Source: Reinekea blandensis MED297
GTDB taxonomy: Bacteria; Pseudomonadota; Gammaproteobacteria; Pseudomonadales; Natronospirillaceae
NCBI RefSeq assembly: GCF_000153185.1
Contig: NZ_CH724153.1
Coordinates: 159,016 to 223,015, forward strand
Length of the DNA: 64,000 nt
Direction: 5' to 3'
Shown here: piece after piece, positions 36,650 to 45,650 of the stretch
Layout: each line of letters opens with the position of its first letter
How positions within the stretch are numbered: position 1 is the first letter of the stretch
Translations under genes and position numbers: made by a program
The notes under the pieces: model-generated
Databases searched by the model: none
Seen by the model: only the letters and a program-made list of their open reading frames with translations
What the model was told of the DNA's origin: nothing

Positions 36650-37540
36650 ATGGGTCACGTTGAGCACTTACCCGGCACCACGACTGAGCATCTTGACAGT
36701 GTCAAGCAGGGGCAATGGCAAGCTTTTTTATCGTTGACCTTTGCACCCACCGCACGCGGAACTCGTCTGGTTGAAAAAGCACATCGGGGACCGCTGTACA
36801 TTCAGAAGCCTTTTTACCCAGAGGGACTGTCCTGCCCGCATGCGTATCTGTTGCATCCGCCCGGCGGCTTGGTGTCCGGCGATACGTTAAGTGTTTCGGT
36901 TAACGTTAGAGAAAAGGCACAGGTACTGATCACCACGCCGGGGGCCGGGCGAATGTATCGCGCGCGTGAGCAGCAGGCACGGCAGCGACAAATCAATGAG
37001 ATGACCGTTGCCAATGATGCCAGCCTCGAATGGTTGCCGATGGAAGCCATTGTGTTTCCCGATGCACAGGTTGAGATGTCAAACCGAATCGATCTGACCG
37101 GTTCCGCGAAAGTGATTTACTGGGATGTGCTCAGCCTCGGCTTACCCGCCATGCATCAGACCTTTGAACAGGGCCGTTTAAACCAGAACCTGCAGATTGT
37201 CCGGGACGGTCGTTTGGTGCTGCAAGAGCGATTGGTTCTGAATGATTCTAACCGGGCGTTACTCGACGCTGAGATCGGGCTGCGCGCTTTGCCGATTCAG
37301 GGCGTGATGGTGGCCGGGCCGTTTACCGAGATACCCGAAGCGACATTGGAAGCATTGCAGGAGCGTACTAAAGCCGCCGGTTTTGCCGTGGGCGTGACCC
37401 TCATTGCCGGGTTCGTTGTGATTCGTTTGTTGAACGACTGCAGCGAACGAGCCCGACAGCTTTTTGAACAATGCTGGGCTCTGCTGCGACCGGCGTTGCT
37501 CGGTCGAGAGGCTTGTGTACCCCGCATTTGGAATACGTGA
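36650..37540 (+). CDS. ureD: Urease accessory protein UreD
   Basis: A 296-residue accessory protein (also called UreH) that binds apo-urease and helps pass nickel from UreG/UreF. Landmarks are KAHRGPLYIQKPFYPEG, HPPGGLVSGDTL, ITTPGAGRMYRA, LEWLPMEAIVFPDAQ and VIYWDVLSLGLPA. The length is usual. The start at 36650 lies 2 bases after urtE, and ureA follows after 29 bases. Confidence 0.95.
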   Translation: MGHVEHLPGTTTEHLDSVKQGQWQAFLSLTFAPTARGTRLVEKAHRGPLYIQKPFYPEGLSCPHAYLLHPPGGLVSGDTLSVSVNVREKAQVLITTPGAGRMYRAREQQARQRQINEMTVANDASLEWLPMEAIVFPDAQVEMSNRIDLTGSAKVIYWDVLSLGLPAMHQTFEQGRLNQNLQIVRDGRLVLQERLVLNDSNRALLDAEIGLRALPIQGVMVAGPFTEIPEATLEALQERTKAAGFAVGVTLIAGFVVIRLLNDCSERARQLFEQCWALLRPALLGREACVPRIWNT

Positions 37541-37569
37541 ATTCTTAACCGCATTGGAGAGCGCATCGT

Positions 37570-37872
37570 ATGGAATTGCTGCCAAGAGAGAAAGATAAGT
37601 TACTGGTGTTTACCGCTGCGTTACTGGCAGAGCGACGCCTGAATCGGGGCCTGACATTGAATTACCCCGAAGCTATGGCCTACATCACCATGGAAATCAT
37701 TGAAGGTGCACGAGATGGGAAAACCGTGGCGGAGTTGATGGCGTTTGGAAAGACGCTGTTGAATGCCGATCAGGTGATGGAGGGTGTTCCTGAACTGATC
37801 CATGAAGTTCAGGTGGAAGCCACCTTTCCGGACGGGACCAAACTGGTCACCGTGCATGAACCGATTTGCTGA
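37570..37872 (+). CDS. ureA: Urease gamma subunit
   Basis: A 100-residue subunit: [33 protein letters not shown] [17 protein letters not shown], and the C-terminal VTVHEPIC. Full family length. TTGGAGAG lies 10 bases upstream. With UreB and UreC it forms the (abc)3 urease that hydrolyses urea to ammonia and carbamate. A 105-base gap with a hairpin follows before ureB. Confidence 0.97.
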   Translation: MELLPREKDKLLVFTAALLAERRLNRGLTLNYPEAMAYITMEIIEGARDGKTVAELMAFGKTLLNADQVMEGVPELIHEVQVEATFPDGTKLVTVHEPIC

Positions 37873-37926
37873 ACCTACACGGTTTGGCTAATCAATTGCC
37901 ACCAAACTGAAGACAGAACAAAACGG

Positions 37927-37952
37927 CTGACAATTTTATAAACCCTTGTCAG
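37927..37952 (+). promoter_or_regulatory. hairpin between ureA and ureB
   Basis: A 7-bp stem (CTGACAA with TTGTCAG) around a 12-base AT-rich loop, 25 bases before the ureB start, in the only gap longer than 45 bases of the ure genes. It has no T tract and may affect translation or stability. Confidence 0.4.
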
Positions 37953-37977
37953 TCATCGGAACCGAAGAGGGGTCCCT

Positions 37978-38298
37978 ATGATACCGGGAGAGGTGCAGGT
38001 CGCTGACGGCGATATTGAAATCAACAGTGGACGAGAGACTGTAACCGTTCGCGTTGAAAACACAGGAGACCGACCGGTACAGGTCGGTTCTCATTATCAC
38101 TTTTATGAGACCAACCCAGCGTTGAGTTTTGCACGCGAACAAACACGCGGTTTCCGTTTGAACATTGCCTCTGGCACGGCCGTTCGTTTTGAGCCAGGGC
38201 AGGCACGAACCGTCGAACTGGTCGCCTACGCCGGCGATCGACATGTGTATGGGTTTCGCGGTGACGTCATGGGTGCGTTGGAAGGTGACAACCAATGA
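37978..38298 (+). CDS. ureB: Urease beta subunit
   Basis: A 106-residue subunit beginning [16 protein letters not shown], with the conserved [19 protein letters not shown] and [20 protein letters not shown]. Normal length and intact. GAGGGG precedes the start. It overlaps ureC by 4 bases (ATGA), so the two are translationally coupled. Confidence 0.97.
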   Translation: MIPGEVQVADGDIEINSGRETVTVRVENTGDRPVQVGSHYHFYETNPALSFAREQTRGFRLNIASGTAVRFEPGQARTVELVAYAGDRHVYGFRGDVMGALEGDNQ

Positions 38299-40004
38299 GC
38301 AAAACCATAGATCGGCAAAGCTATGCACAGATGTTCGGCCCTACTGTCGGAGATCGGGTTCGGCTGGGTGACACGGAATTGTTCATTCAGGTGGAGCAGG
38401 ACTATACGACCTACGGCGATGAAGTGAAGTTCGGCGGTGGTAAAGTGATTCGGGATGGCATGGGGCAGTCGCAACGTGCCAGTCAAGAGACCGTTGACCT
38501 GGTGATCACCAATGCGTTGATTCTCGATCACTGGGGCATTGTTAAAGGCGATGTCGGTGTCAAAGCCGGCCGTATTGTTGGTATCGGTAAAGCCGGTAAC
38601 CCCGATGTGCAGGACAATGTTGATCTGATCATCGGCCCGGGTACCGAAGTGATTGCCGGCGAAGGTTCGATTCTGACGGCGGGCGGTATTGATGCACACA
38701 TCCACTTTATCTGTCCGCAACAGGTTGAAGAAGCATTGATGTCCGGCGTGACGACGATGATCGGCGGCGGCACCGGACCCGCAACCGGTACCAACGCAAC
38801 AACCTGTACGCCAGGCCCTTGGTACATCGGTAAAATGCTGCAGGCCACCGATGACCTGCCGATGAACTTTGGTTTTCTCGGCAAGGGGAATGGCAGTCAA
38901 CCGGAAGCGCTTGCCGAACAACTGGAAGCTGGGGCTTGTGGCCTGAAACTCCATGAAGATTGGGGCACCACGCCTGCCGCGATTGATACCTGCCTGAGTG
39001 TGGCCGAACAATACGATGTGCAGGTGGCCATTCACACCGATACCCTGAATGAATCGGGATTTGTCGATGACACCATCGGTGCCTTTAAAGACCGAGTCAT
39101 CCATACCTATCACACTGAAGGCGCCGGCGGTGGTCATGCACCGGACATCATCCGTGCCTGTGCGCAGCCGAATGTGTTGCCATCGTCGACGAACCCAACA
39201 CGGCCTTATACCCAAAACACCATTGATGAACATCTGGACATGCTGATGGTGTGTCACCATCTGGATGCCAATATACCCGAAGACGTGGCGTTTGCTGATT
39301 CGCGCATCCGCAAAGAAACCATTGCCGCGGAAGATCTGTTTCACGACCTCGGTGCGTTCAGCATGATTGCGTCGGACTCACAAGCGATGGGTCGGGTCGG
39401 CGAAGTCGTCACCCGAACCTGGCAAACGGCTCATAAGATGAAAGTTCAAATGGGTTTGTTGAAAGAAGACCTTGAGTTGGGCAGCGACAATTTTCGGGCC
39501 AAACGCTATGTCGCCAAATACACCATTAACCCGGCCATTACGCATGGTGTATCGCATGAAGTCGGTTCGATTGAAGCCGGTAAACTGGCTGATCTGGTGC
39601 TCTGGAAACCCGCTTTTTTTGGCATTAAACCTTCGCTGATTTTGAAAGGCGGCATGATCGCTGCCGCGCCCATGGGTGATCCGAACGCCTCCATCCCTAC
39701 GCCGCAGCCTGTGCATTATCGTGAAATGTTTGGCGCCATGGGAAAAGCCGTCTCAAAAACCTCGGTCACCTTTGTCAGTGAAGCTGCACTGACCAATCAG
39801 GTTGGCGATGCGCTGGGCTTGTCCCGAACGTTGGTACCGTGCCGCAACACACGGAACATCTCCAAAGCCGACATGATTCATAACAATTGGATGCCCGATG
39901 TGCAGGTGGATCCGCAAACTTATGAAGTGCGGGCTGATGGCGAGTTGCTCTCTTGTGAGCCGGCCACGGAGCTGCCGTTGGCACAACGCTATTGTTTGTT
40001 TTAA
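38295..40004 (+). CDS. ureC: Urease alpha subunit (catalytic)
   Basis: A 569-residue dinickel catalytic subunit. The nickel-binding His pair is in [14 protein letters not shown], the carbamylated lysine in [12 protein letters not shown], further His ligands in AIHTDTLNE and [15 protein letters not shown], the flap His in VCHHLD and the Asp ligand in ASDSQAMGR. Length and order match the family and no active-site residue is missing. It breaks urea down in the cytoplasm to supply ammonium. The accessory genes ureE, ureF and ureG follow directly. Confidence 0.98.
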   Translation: MSKTIDRQSYAQMFGPTVGDRVRLGDTELFIQVEQDYTTYGDEVKFGGGKVIRDGMGQSQRASQETVDLVITNALILDHWGIVKGDVGVKAGRIVGIGKAGNPDVQDNVDLIIGPGTEVIAGEGSILTAGGIDAHIHFICPQQVEEALMSGVTTMIGGGTGPATGTNATTCTPGPWYIGKMLQATDDLPMNFGFLGKGNGSQPEALAEQLEAGACGLKLHEDWGTTPAAIDTCLSVAEQYDVQVAIHTDTLNESGFVDDTIGAFKDRVIHTYHTEGAGGGHAPDIIRACAQPNVLPSSTNPTRPYTQNTIDEHLDMLMVCHHLDANIPEDVAFADSRIRKETIAAEDLFHDLGAFSMIASDSQAMGRVGEVVTRTWQTAHKMKVQMGLLKEDLELGSDNFRAKRYVAKYTINPAITHGVSHEVGSIEAGKLADLVLWKPAFFGIKPSLILKGGMIAAAPMGDPNASIPTPQPVHYREMFGAMGKAVSKTSVTFVSEAALTNQVGDALGLSRTLVPCRNTRNISKADMIHNNWMPDVQVDPQTYEVRADGELLSCEPATELPLAQRYCLF

Positions 40005-40022
40005 TGCCGCAGGAGGCGAACT

Positions 40023-40466
40023 ATGTTGGAAGTATTTGAACGACTCGGCACCCATTGCCATGACTCCGTCAGTGCAACGGTTGAGCTGACGCACGAACAA
40101 CGTGAACGCGGTCGACTGAAGTTGATCAGTACCGATGGTCAGGAAGTACGTCTGTTTCTGGAGCGCGGTAAACCACTGCAGGTCGGTGAGTTTCTGAAAG
40201 CCGACAGTGGACAAATCGTTAAGGTTGCCGGCGCCGTTGAATCGGTTGCTCATGCCAGTTGTGAAGACTGGCACACCTTTGCGCGGGCCTGTTATCACCT
40301 TGGCAATCGCCATACCAAAATCGAAGTTGGAGAGCGCTGGTTGCGGATTAAACCTGACCATGTGCTGGAGGACATGCTGCATTTGCTGGGCCTGGTCGTC
40401 ACTCACGAAAACGCGGTCTTTAACCCGGAAAGCGGAGCCTACGCACATGGCCATCACCACCACTAG
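40023..40466 (+). CDS. ureE: Urease nickel chaperone UreE
   Basis: A 147-residue nickel chaperone with an N-terminal peptide-binding domain (to about 70), a nickel-binding C-terminal domain (WHTFARACYHLGNRH with the conserved CYHLGNRH) and a His-rich tail ending HGHHHH that stores nickel. AGGAGG lies 9 bases upstream. Its last 20 bases, which encode the His tail, also contain the start of ureF. Confidence 0.96.
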   Translation: MLEVFERLGTHCHDSVSATVELTHEQRERGRLKLISTDGQEVRLFLERGKPLQVGEFLKADSGQIVKVAGAVESVAHASCEDWHTFARACYHLGNRHTKIEVGERWLRIKPDHVLEDMLHLLGLVVTHENAVFNPESGAYAHGHHHH

Positions 40467-41121
40467 TTCGGCGCTGTTACGTCTACTGCAGTTGTCGAGT
40501 GTGAGTCTGCCGGTTGGCGGCTTTTCGTTTTCGCAGGGGCTTGAGAGTGCCATCGAACAAGGGTGGATTCGGAACTCAAAACAAACCGCGGAATGGTTGC
40601 GCTGGCAGTTAACCGAGTCAGTCGCCCGTATCGACCTACCGGTGTTGTTTGGCGCGATGTCGGCGATGTCCGAAGGCCATGAAGACGGATGGCGCAACTG
40701 GAACGATCGTTCCTTAGCCAACCGGGAAACAGCCGAGTTGCGATTGACTGAGACGGCCATGGGTGAAGCCTTACAGCGGTTATTGAAAACACTGGACATT
40801 CCACATCCTGATCCGCAAGGCGAGGTTAGTTTTGTCGCATTGTTTGCGGTGGCGGCGCAGCACTGGTCGTTATCGCCGGCATTGACGGCACAGGGTTTTG
40901 TCTGGTCGTGGTTGGAAAATCAGGTAGCCGCGGCGACCAAACTGGTACCGCTGGGCCAAAGCCAGGCTCAGTTACTGCTCGGTGAACTGCAACCGGATGT
41001 GGCGATCGCCATTACTCAGGCGGAAACGCTCGATGAGTTTTCCATGGGCGGTGCATTACCGGCCCTTTCGCTGGCCAGTTGCTGGCATGAAACCCAATAC
41101 AGTCGGTTATTCCGATCCTAG
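40447..41121 (+). CDS. ureF: Urease accessory protein UreF
   Basis: A 224-residue accessory protein that gates GTP hydrolysis by UreG on the UreD-urease complex. Landmarks are LLQLSSVSLPVGGFSFSQGLE and a C-terminal AAATKLVPLGQSQAQ. The start ATG at 40447 lies within the 3' end of ureE, with GGAG about 12 bases before it; the first codons (MAITTTSS) are the out-of-frame reading of the ureE His-tail codons. ureG follows after 9 bases. Confidence 0.94.
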   Translation: MAITTTSSALLRLLQLSSVSLPVGGFSFSQGLESAIEQGWIRNSKQTAEWLRWQLTESVARIDLPVLFGAMSAMSEGHEDGWRNWNDRSLANRETAELRLTETAMGEALQRLLKTLDIPHPDPQGEVSFVALFAVAAQHWSLSPALTAQGFVWSWLENQVAAATKLVPLGQSQAQLLLGELQPDVAIAITQAETLDEFSMGGALPALSLASCWHETQYSRLFRS

Positions 41122-41130
41122 GAGAGAGTG

Positions 41131-41772
41131 ATGAAAAAACAGACATTACGTGTCGGTGTCGGTGGCCCGGTCGGATCCGGCAAAACGGCATTACTGCGGT
41201 CATTGTGCGCCGCGATGAAAGACCACTACAACATTGCCGTGGTCACGAACGACATTTATACCAAGGAAGATGCGCAGTTTCTGACGCGTCATGAAGCGCT
41301 CGAAGCTGATCGGATCTTGGGCGTCGAAACCGGCGGTTGTCCGCATACGGCCATTCGCGAAGACGCCAGTATGAACCTGGCGGCCATCGATACACTGATG
41401 GCACGTCATGGTGAACTCGATGTGGTGTTTGTTGAGTCCGGTGGTGACAACCTGAGCGCGACGTTCAGCCCGGAACTGTCCGACTTTACCATCTATGTCA
41501 TCGATGTCTCGGCAGGCGACAAAATTCCGCGAAAAGGCGGTCCGGGCATTACCCGTTCCGATCTGTTCATCATAAATAAAACCGATCTTGCCCCGTTGGT
41601 CGGCGCATCGCTGGAGGTCATGGATCGGGATACAAAAATGATGCGCAAAGACAAACCGTACGTGTTCTCCAACCTGAAAAAAGCCGAAGGGCTGGACGAC
41701 ATCATCAATACCATTATCCGCGAAGGCATGTTGCCGGAACGATCCATGCCGCCGGCTCAGGCGGTTGTTTAA
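41131..41772 (+). CDS. ureG: Urease accessory GTPase UreG
   Basis: A 213-residue SIMIBI GTPase. P-loop [12 protein letters not shown], switch [12 protein letters not shown], metal-binding CPH in [34 protein letters not shown] and the base-specificity NKTD. The start is ATG 41131 (a GTG just before is less likely), with AGGAG 8 bases upstream. It delivers nickel to urease with UreD and UreF. Confidence 0.97.
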   Translation: MKKQTLRVGVGGPVGSGKTALLRSLCAAMKDHYNIAVVTNDIYTKEDAQFLTRHEALEADRILGVETGGCPHTAIREDASMNLAAIDTLMARHGELDVVFVESGGDNLSATFSPELSDFTIYVIDVSAGDKIPRKGGPGITRSDLFIINKTDLAPLVGASLEVMDRDTKMMRKDKPYVFSNLKKAEGLDDIINTIIREGMLPERSMPPAQAVV

Positions 41773-41794
41773 GCGATACAGGGAGATACTGACA

Positions 41795-42376
41795 ATGAAA
41801 TTTCATAAAAAATTGATAGCCGCTCTGGTCCTGATGGTTCCGGTGTTGGCAAACGCTCATGCCGGACATGGCGATACCAATGGGTTTGTCTCTGGATTCG
41901 TTCATCCGATGTTTGGATTGGACCACTTGCTGGCCCTGTTGGCATTGGGGTTTTGGGTCGCGCTGTCACAGCGCGCTGTCCGGCTGGCAGCACCAATGTT
42001 GGTGGTTATCGCCATGCTCGTCGGCGCTTCGTTAGGGGTTCTCGGGTTTAGTTTTGCCGGTGTTGAATGGGGCATCGCCGCTTCCGTTATACTTTCAGGG
42101 CTGGCGGTAACGTTACGTTTGCCAGTGACGCATTTGGCTGCCTTATTGCCCATGATCGGCTTTGCGCTTTGTCATGGTCTTGCTCACGGTATGGAGGTGC
42201 CTGCCGGAGCCAGTACGGTTGGCTTTTTTGCCGGGTTTGCTGTCGCGGCATTCCTCATCATGATGAGCGGGATGCTCGTTGCACGTGGGGCGGTGTTGTT
42301 GAAAGCCAAACATATTCATCTGTGGCTTGGGTTGATCGTCACTTTACTGGGTGGTGCGATGCTCGGTTTGGGCTAA
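41795..42376 (+). CDS. HupE/UreJ-family nickel transporter
   Basis: A 193-residue membrane protein. It has a signal-like N-terminus ending ANAHAGHG, the HupE motif HPMFGLDHLLALLALG with its conserved His and Asp, a second His pair in ALCHGLAHGMEVP, and six hydrophobic helices. HupE/UreJ members mediate nickel entry. As the last gene of the urease operon it probably supplies nickel to UreE. A bidirectional terminator follows. Confidence 0.92.
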   Translation: MKFHKKLIAALVLMVPVLANAHAGHGDTNGFVSGFVHPMFGLDHLLALLALGFWVALSQRAVRLAAPMLVVIAMLVGASLGVLGFSFAGVEWGIAASVILSGLAVTLRLPVTHLAALLPMIGFALCHGLAHGMEVPAGASTVGFFAGFAVAAFLIMMSGMLVARGAVLLKAKHIHLWLGLIVTLLGGAMLGLG

Positions 42377-42399
42377 GCCTAAGGTTCTATCGCATAATA

Positions 42400-42427
42400 A
42401 AAAGCGACTCGATTGAGTCGCTTTTTT
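42400..42427. terminator. bidirectional terminator closing the urea operon
   Basis: An 11-bp stem AAAAGCGACTC/GAGTCGCTTTT with a 4-base loop and T tracts in both directions, lying between convergent hupE and the lipoprotein gene. Confidence 0.9.
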
Positions 42428-42442
42428 AAGCTTGCTCTCGGT

Positions 42443-42940
42443 TCAATCTGCGAACTGCCAATACCCCATGTCATTGTCGTTCTCGAACTGTTCTTTCAGT
42501 TTTTGTTTCTCAACGGCGGGAATGTATTCAAACTTACTTTGCTGATAGCGAGTCCCGTCTTTTTTGTACAGTCGAACACGCAACCAATCTTCCAGTATCG
42601 TGATTTTATCGGCTTCAATTTCAAACTGAATGTACTCATCACGGTCGGTCATTTGTCGCCCACTGCGAATGTACTTGGACTCAAAGTAATCCACGTAATG
42701 CACACCTGGCTCAAGCCCTTGAACCAGCAGATAAGGTTTGTCGGCATACAGGTAAAAGACCTTGTCTTTATTGGTGACGACACGGTATTTAACAAAATAG
42801 TCACCAGCGGTCTCTTTTTCATCGTTGACCGCTACCAGTAACATGCCGGTACCATCGGGTTGTTTAGGTAAAGTCGTGCATGCGGATAAGGTGGTGACGA
42901 GCAGGGCAAGTAGAATTGAGACTCGGATAATAACCTCCAA
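42443..42940 (-). CDS. lipoprotein of unknown function with uncertain start codon
   Basis: About 160 residues. A short signal peptide (IRVSILLALLVTTLSAC) ends in lipobox LSAC. The mature part is polar and beta-rich (LLVAVNDEKETAGDYFVKYRVV, KVFYLYADKPYLLVQGLEPG), with no family I recognise. The start is odd: the only GGAGG lies inside the TTG-GAG-G that would be the first possible codon, and the codons at the right distance from it are ATT and ATC. Translation may begin at ATT or ATC, or at TTG without help from the GGAGG. I give the TTG coordinate. Confidence 0.7.
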   Translation of the reverse strand: MEVIIRVSILLALLVTTLSACTTLPKQPDGTGMLLVAVNDEKETAGDYFVKYRVVTNKDKVFYLYADKPYLLVQGLEPGVHYVDYFESKYIRSGRQMTDRDEYIQFEIEADKITILEDWLRVRLYKKDGTRYQQSKFEYIPAVEKQKLKEQFENDNDMGYWQFAD

Positions 42941-43494
42941 CGTAACGAGTTTGAGTGATCTTTTTTCGATACTGATGTATCGAATCGCCGATGTGCTGAC
43001 GTTTAAATGTAGCCGATCTATGAGCGTTTGCTAGTGTACGGTATTCTGTACATGGTTTTTAGACGCAGTTATCAAATGGCAATTGATTCTCAGTTCGATA
43101 CCGATTAATTGTTAGCGCCTGTCTTTGCATTCTGTATCGACAGGCCTGTACGCTGAAGAAGCGCCGCGCTTCTGTAGTTCAGTGCGCTGTTATAGGCATA
43201 ACCTTTAAAGGGCACCTCTAATAAGTCTGATAGGACTCTGGCCTTCAGAAAGAGTGGCTGTCTAGGCGCGGTTTGCAGCGAATGTCGAGACCTTTGCAAA
43301 AACCGGAACAGCGACAGCCGCTTTTTCTGAAGGCCCCGAAGGGCGGGTCTGAACAGCCCAGTGGACATCGTTATCAACAGCCGGAGATAGAACAACTATG
43401 ATCCGGCAATTGAACCTCGCCACTGAACTGTTCAGGCACCGCAGTGCCTCATCAGACTTATTAGAGGTGCCCTTAACTCACTGTAGGAAAAGTT
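42941..43494. other. 554-bp intergenic region with structured repeat element
   Basis: No gene. It holds the MITE-like element at 43209-43473 and, just left of it, two hairpins: GCCTGTC/GACAGGC at 43117-43145 and AGAAGCG-CCG-CGCTTCT within a larger CTGA/TCAG stem near 43150-43183. The promoter of the M28 peptidase must lie within or beside the element. Confidence 0.7.
43209..43473. mobile_element. MITE-like element of 265 bp with 23-bp perfect terminal repeats
   Basis: Perfect terminal inverted repeats, AGGGCACCTCTAATAAG and on to position 43231, and their complement at 43451-43473, are flanked by TAA on both sides, an apparent 3-bp target duplication. Inside are two arms: A, 43240-43262 with 43313-43335 (21 of 23 paired), and B, 43349-43364 with 43420-43435 (13 of 16 paired). 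A small hairpin AGGCAC-CGCA-GTGCCT lies next to the right end. There is no transposase gene. A 3-bp TNA duplication fits the IS1031 branch of the IS5 family, but I cannot name the parent. Confidence 0.8.
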
Positions 43495-45132
43495 ATGCGT
43501 ATTAATAATAAAGTGTCGCTGTGCGCGACCGTCATACTGGGGGCGAGCCTGTTATCCGGAGCGACCCAAGCGAGAGAGATCCCACCTGAGCTGTCCTATT
43601 TAATTGACCAATACTGGTCTGATGCGCCTTCCCATCGTTGGGAATGTGGCTTCGGGTTTACGGCAGCGCCATTCCTGATGCCACGATGCATGACCGCTGA
43701 AAATGTCATGGCGCGTCTGGATGACTTTCAGGCGATTGCGGATGATAACCAAGGCAATCGGGCGGCCGGACTGGAAGGTTACGATGCGTCCGTTGATTAT
43801 GTTGAAGACGAGTTGCGTCGTATGGGTTATCGGGTTACCCGTGATCCGTTTGATTTTAATGCATTCTATGAAAATGCCGACGGTCTGTTGAGCGCCTTGG
43901 CGCCGGTGCCAACCGCCTATGAGTGGAACGTCGATTTCAACTATCTCTCGCAGACAGAGCCGGGGACAGTCTCCGCGTTGGTTGAGGCCGTTGATCTGGA
44001 CTTAGGCGAGGGGAATGCCTCCACCAGTGGTTGTGAAGCTGACGATTTTGCAGGGTTCACCCCGGGTAACATCGCATTGGTACAACGTGGAGCCTGTGCG
44101 TTTCAAACCAAGGCAGAGAATGCTGCGGCCGCTGGCGCAGTTGGCGCTATCGTCTTCAACCAGGGTAACAGCCCGGATCGGACCGGCCTGATCAATGCGA
44201 CCTTAGGATCTGAATACAGCGGTGGCATTCCGGTATTTTTTGCAACCTACGATCGTGGCGTGGAGTGGTCACAGACCGAAGGACTGATGTTATCGATGGA
44301 TGCCGATGTTATTCGTGAAGTGCGGACTGTCGACAACGTGATTGCCGAAAGCCGGTGGGGGAATCCGGATAATGTCGTCATGCTGGGTGCTCATTTGGAT
44401 TCGGTGTTTGAAGGAGCCGGCATCAACGACAACGGTACAGGCAGTGCGGCTCTGTTGGAAATGGCCGATCTCATGAAACGAGCCCGGATTCATAACAAAG
44501 TCCGGTTTGCCTGGTGGGGTGCTGAAGAGGCCGGTCTGGTAGGGTCGACTCTTTATGTGCAAAACTTACCCCCCGAAGAACTGGATAAAATAAAAGTCTA
44601 TCTGAACTTCGATATGATCGGTTCGCCGAACTTCTACTACGGCATCTACGATGGCGACGGCTCGGACTTTGATTTAGCCGGTCCTGCCGGTTCGGCAGCC
44701 ACCGAAAGCCTGTTTGAAGATTACTTTGCCTTACGTGGTCAACCGTCGGAAGGTTCTGAAATTTCGTTCCGCTCCGACTATGCGGAATTCTTCCTGCAGG
44801 ATGTTGCCTTTGGTGGACTCTTTACGGGTGCAGAAGTGATCAAAACGGAAGAGCAGGCTGCCATCTATGGTGGCGTCGCCGGCGATGCGTTTGATCCTTG
44901 CTATCATGCCGAATGTGATGACGTCTTTAACGTCTCTGAGCGCGCTGTTGAAGTCAACTCGGACGCCATTGCCTTTGTAACCAGCCTGTTGGCGCGGTCG
45001 ACGAAGGTGATCGATGATGAAATCGCAGCCGCCGAGGAAGAAGAGACGGAGCCAGCTTTACGCGCTTTCTCAGCTTCGGCAGCGGCGAGCCAGTATGACA
45101 TTACTCATTGGGGTAAATACTGGATTAAGTAA
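43495..45132 (+). CDS. secreted M28-family zinc aminopeptidase with PA domain
   Basis: A 545-residue exported protein (signal peptide to ATQA, about residue 26). Zinc ligands follow the M28 order: GAHLDSV (His, Asp), INDNGTGSAAL (bridging Asp), WWGAEEAGLVGS (catalytic Glu and ligand), NFDMIGSPN (Asp) and CYHAECDD (His). Before the catalytic half, a PA insert (about 150-260) covers NIALVQRGACAFQTKAENA and GAIVFNQGNS. The C-terminal tail is Glu/Ala-rich. The closest type is the Streptomyces/Vibrio-like leucine aminopeptidase. It should release amino acids from external peptides. It starts 21 bases after the MITE-like element. Confidence 0.93.
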   Translation: MRINNKVSLCATVILGASLLSGATQAREIPPELSYLIDQYWSDAPSHRWECGFGFTAAPFLMPRCMTAENVMARLDDFQAIADDNQGNRAAGLEGYDASVDYVEDELRRMGYRVTRDPFDFNAFYENADGLLSALAPVPTAYEWNVDFNYLSQTEPGTVSALVEAVDLDLGEGNASTSGCEADDFAGFTPGNIALVQRGACAFQTKAENAAAAGAVGAIVFNQGNSPDRTGLINATLGSEYSGGIPVFFATYDRGVEWSQTEGLMLSMDADVIREVRTVDNVIAESRWGNPDNVVMLGAHLDSVFEGAGINDNGTGSAALLEMADLMKRARIHNKVRFAWWGAEEAGLVGSTLYVQNLPPEELDKIKVYLNFDMIGSPNFYYGIYDGDGSDFDLAGPAGSAATESLFEDYFALRGQPSEGSEISFRSDYAEFFLQDVAFGGLFTGAEVIKTEEQAAIYGGVAGDAFDPCYHAECDDVFNVSERAVEVNSDAIAFVTSLLARSTKVIDDEIAAAEEEETEPALRAFSASAAASQYDITHWGKYWIK

Positions 45133-45152
45133 CGGATAATTTGTCGAACAAC

Positions 45153-45179
45153 AACGGCGACCTTGAGTCGCCGTTTTTT
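45153..45179. terminator. terminator after the M28 peptidase
   Basis: A 9-bp stem AACGGCGAC/GTCGCCGTT with a 5-base loop and six T residues, lying between convergent genes. Confidence 0.9.
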
Positions 45180-45210
45180 ATACTGGGGAGTGCCCATTCT
45201 GTTTAGTTTT

Positions 45211-45636
45211 TTAAGCGGACAAATCGCACCAGGACTTATCGGACAGGGCTTCATTCATGGCCCATCGATGGGTGTAACGAAACTGATTGTCATTTGAAAA
45301 CTCAAAGACCAGTTCACTGCTAAAACCCGCCAATGCCTCGGTGCCGGTAAACTCAAAAATCCATCGGTTATCTGTCGAAGATTTCAGACGGTGTGTTGTA
45401 GTGCATGGCAGTTCTTCCATATGCAGATGGAAAACCCAATCACCGTTGGGTTCCAAAGTCAGCAACCCGATCTCTTCATGAACGGGCTGATCGTCGAGGT
45501 TTCGAACGGCTCGATAATGGGTAGTGAAACTCGATTTTCCGGGCAGAGGTTGAACCCTGAAATAGCCAGTAAAGGCTTCCTGGTCATGGTTGATTCCAGA
45601 GCCGGTAAAGGTTTTTGTGTCCTTCTGTTGAAACAT
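45211..45636 (-). CDS. hypothetical cytoplasmic protein, beta-barrel-like
   Basis: A 141-residue protein with AAGGA 8 bases before the ATG. The strands alternate (EAFTGYFRVQPLPGKSSFTT, EIGLLTLEPNGDWVFHLHM, WIFEFTGTEALAG, ELVFEFSNDNQFRYTH), giving the look of a lipocalin/FABP-like barrel. I do not recognise the family. No signal peptide. The HAD gene upstream ends 14 bases before it on the same strand, so the two may be co-transcribed. Confidence 0.6.
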   Translation of the reverse strand: MFQQKDTKTFTGSGINHDQEAFTGYFRVQPLPGKSSFTTHYRAVRNLDDQPVHEEIGLLTLEPNGDWVFHLHMEELPCTTTHRLKSSTDNRWIFEFTGTEALAGFSSELVFEFSNDNQFRYTHRWAMNEALSDKSWCDLSA

Positions 45637-45650
45637 GGTTTATGTCCTTT

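Noticed and set aside
38226..39344. 372-residue reading frame opposite ureC
   Set aside because: ureC is an unambiguous gene over this whole stretch, and the antisense product resembles nothing.
39753..40799. 348-residue reading frame opposite ureC, ureE and ureF
   Set aside because: It spans three well-supported genes on the other strand and has no sensible start.
43105..43395. 96-residue reading frame on the minus strand within the MITE-like element
   Set aside because: It covers the terminal repeat and arm A, and shows no transposase motif or ribosome site.
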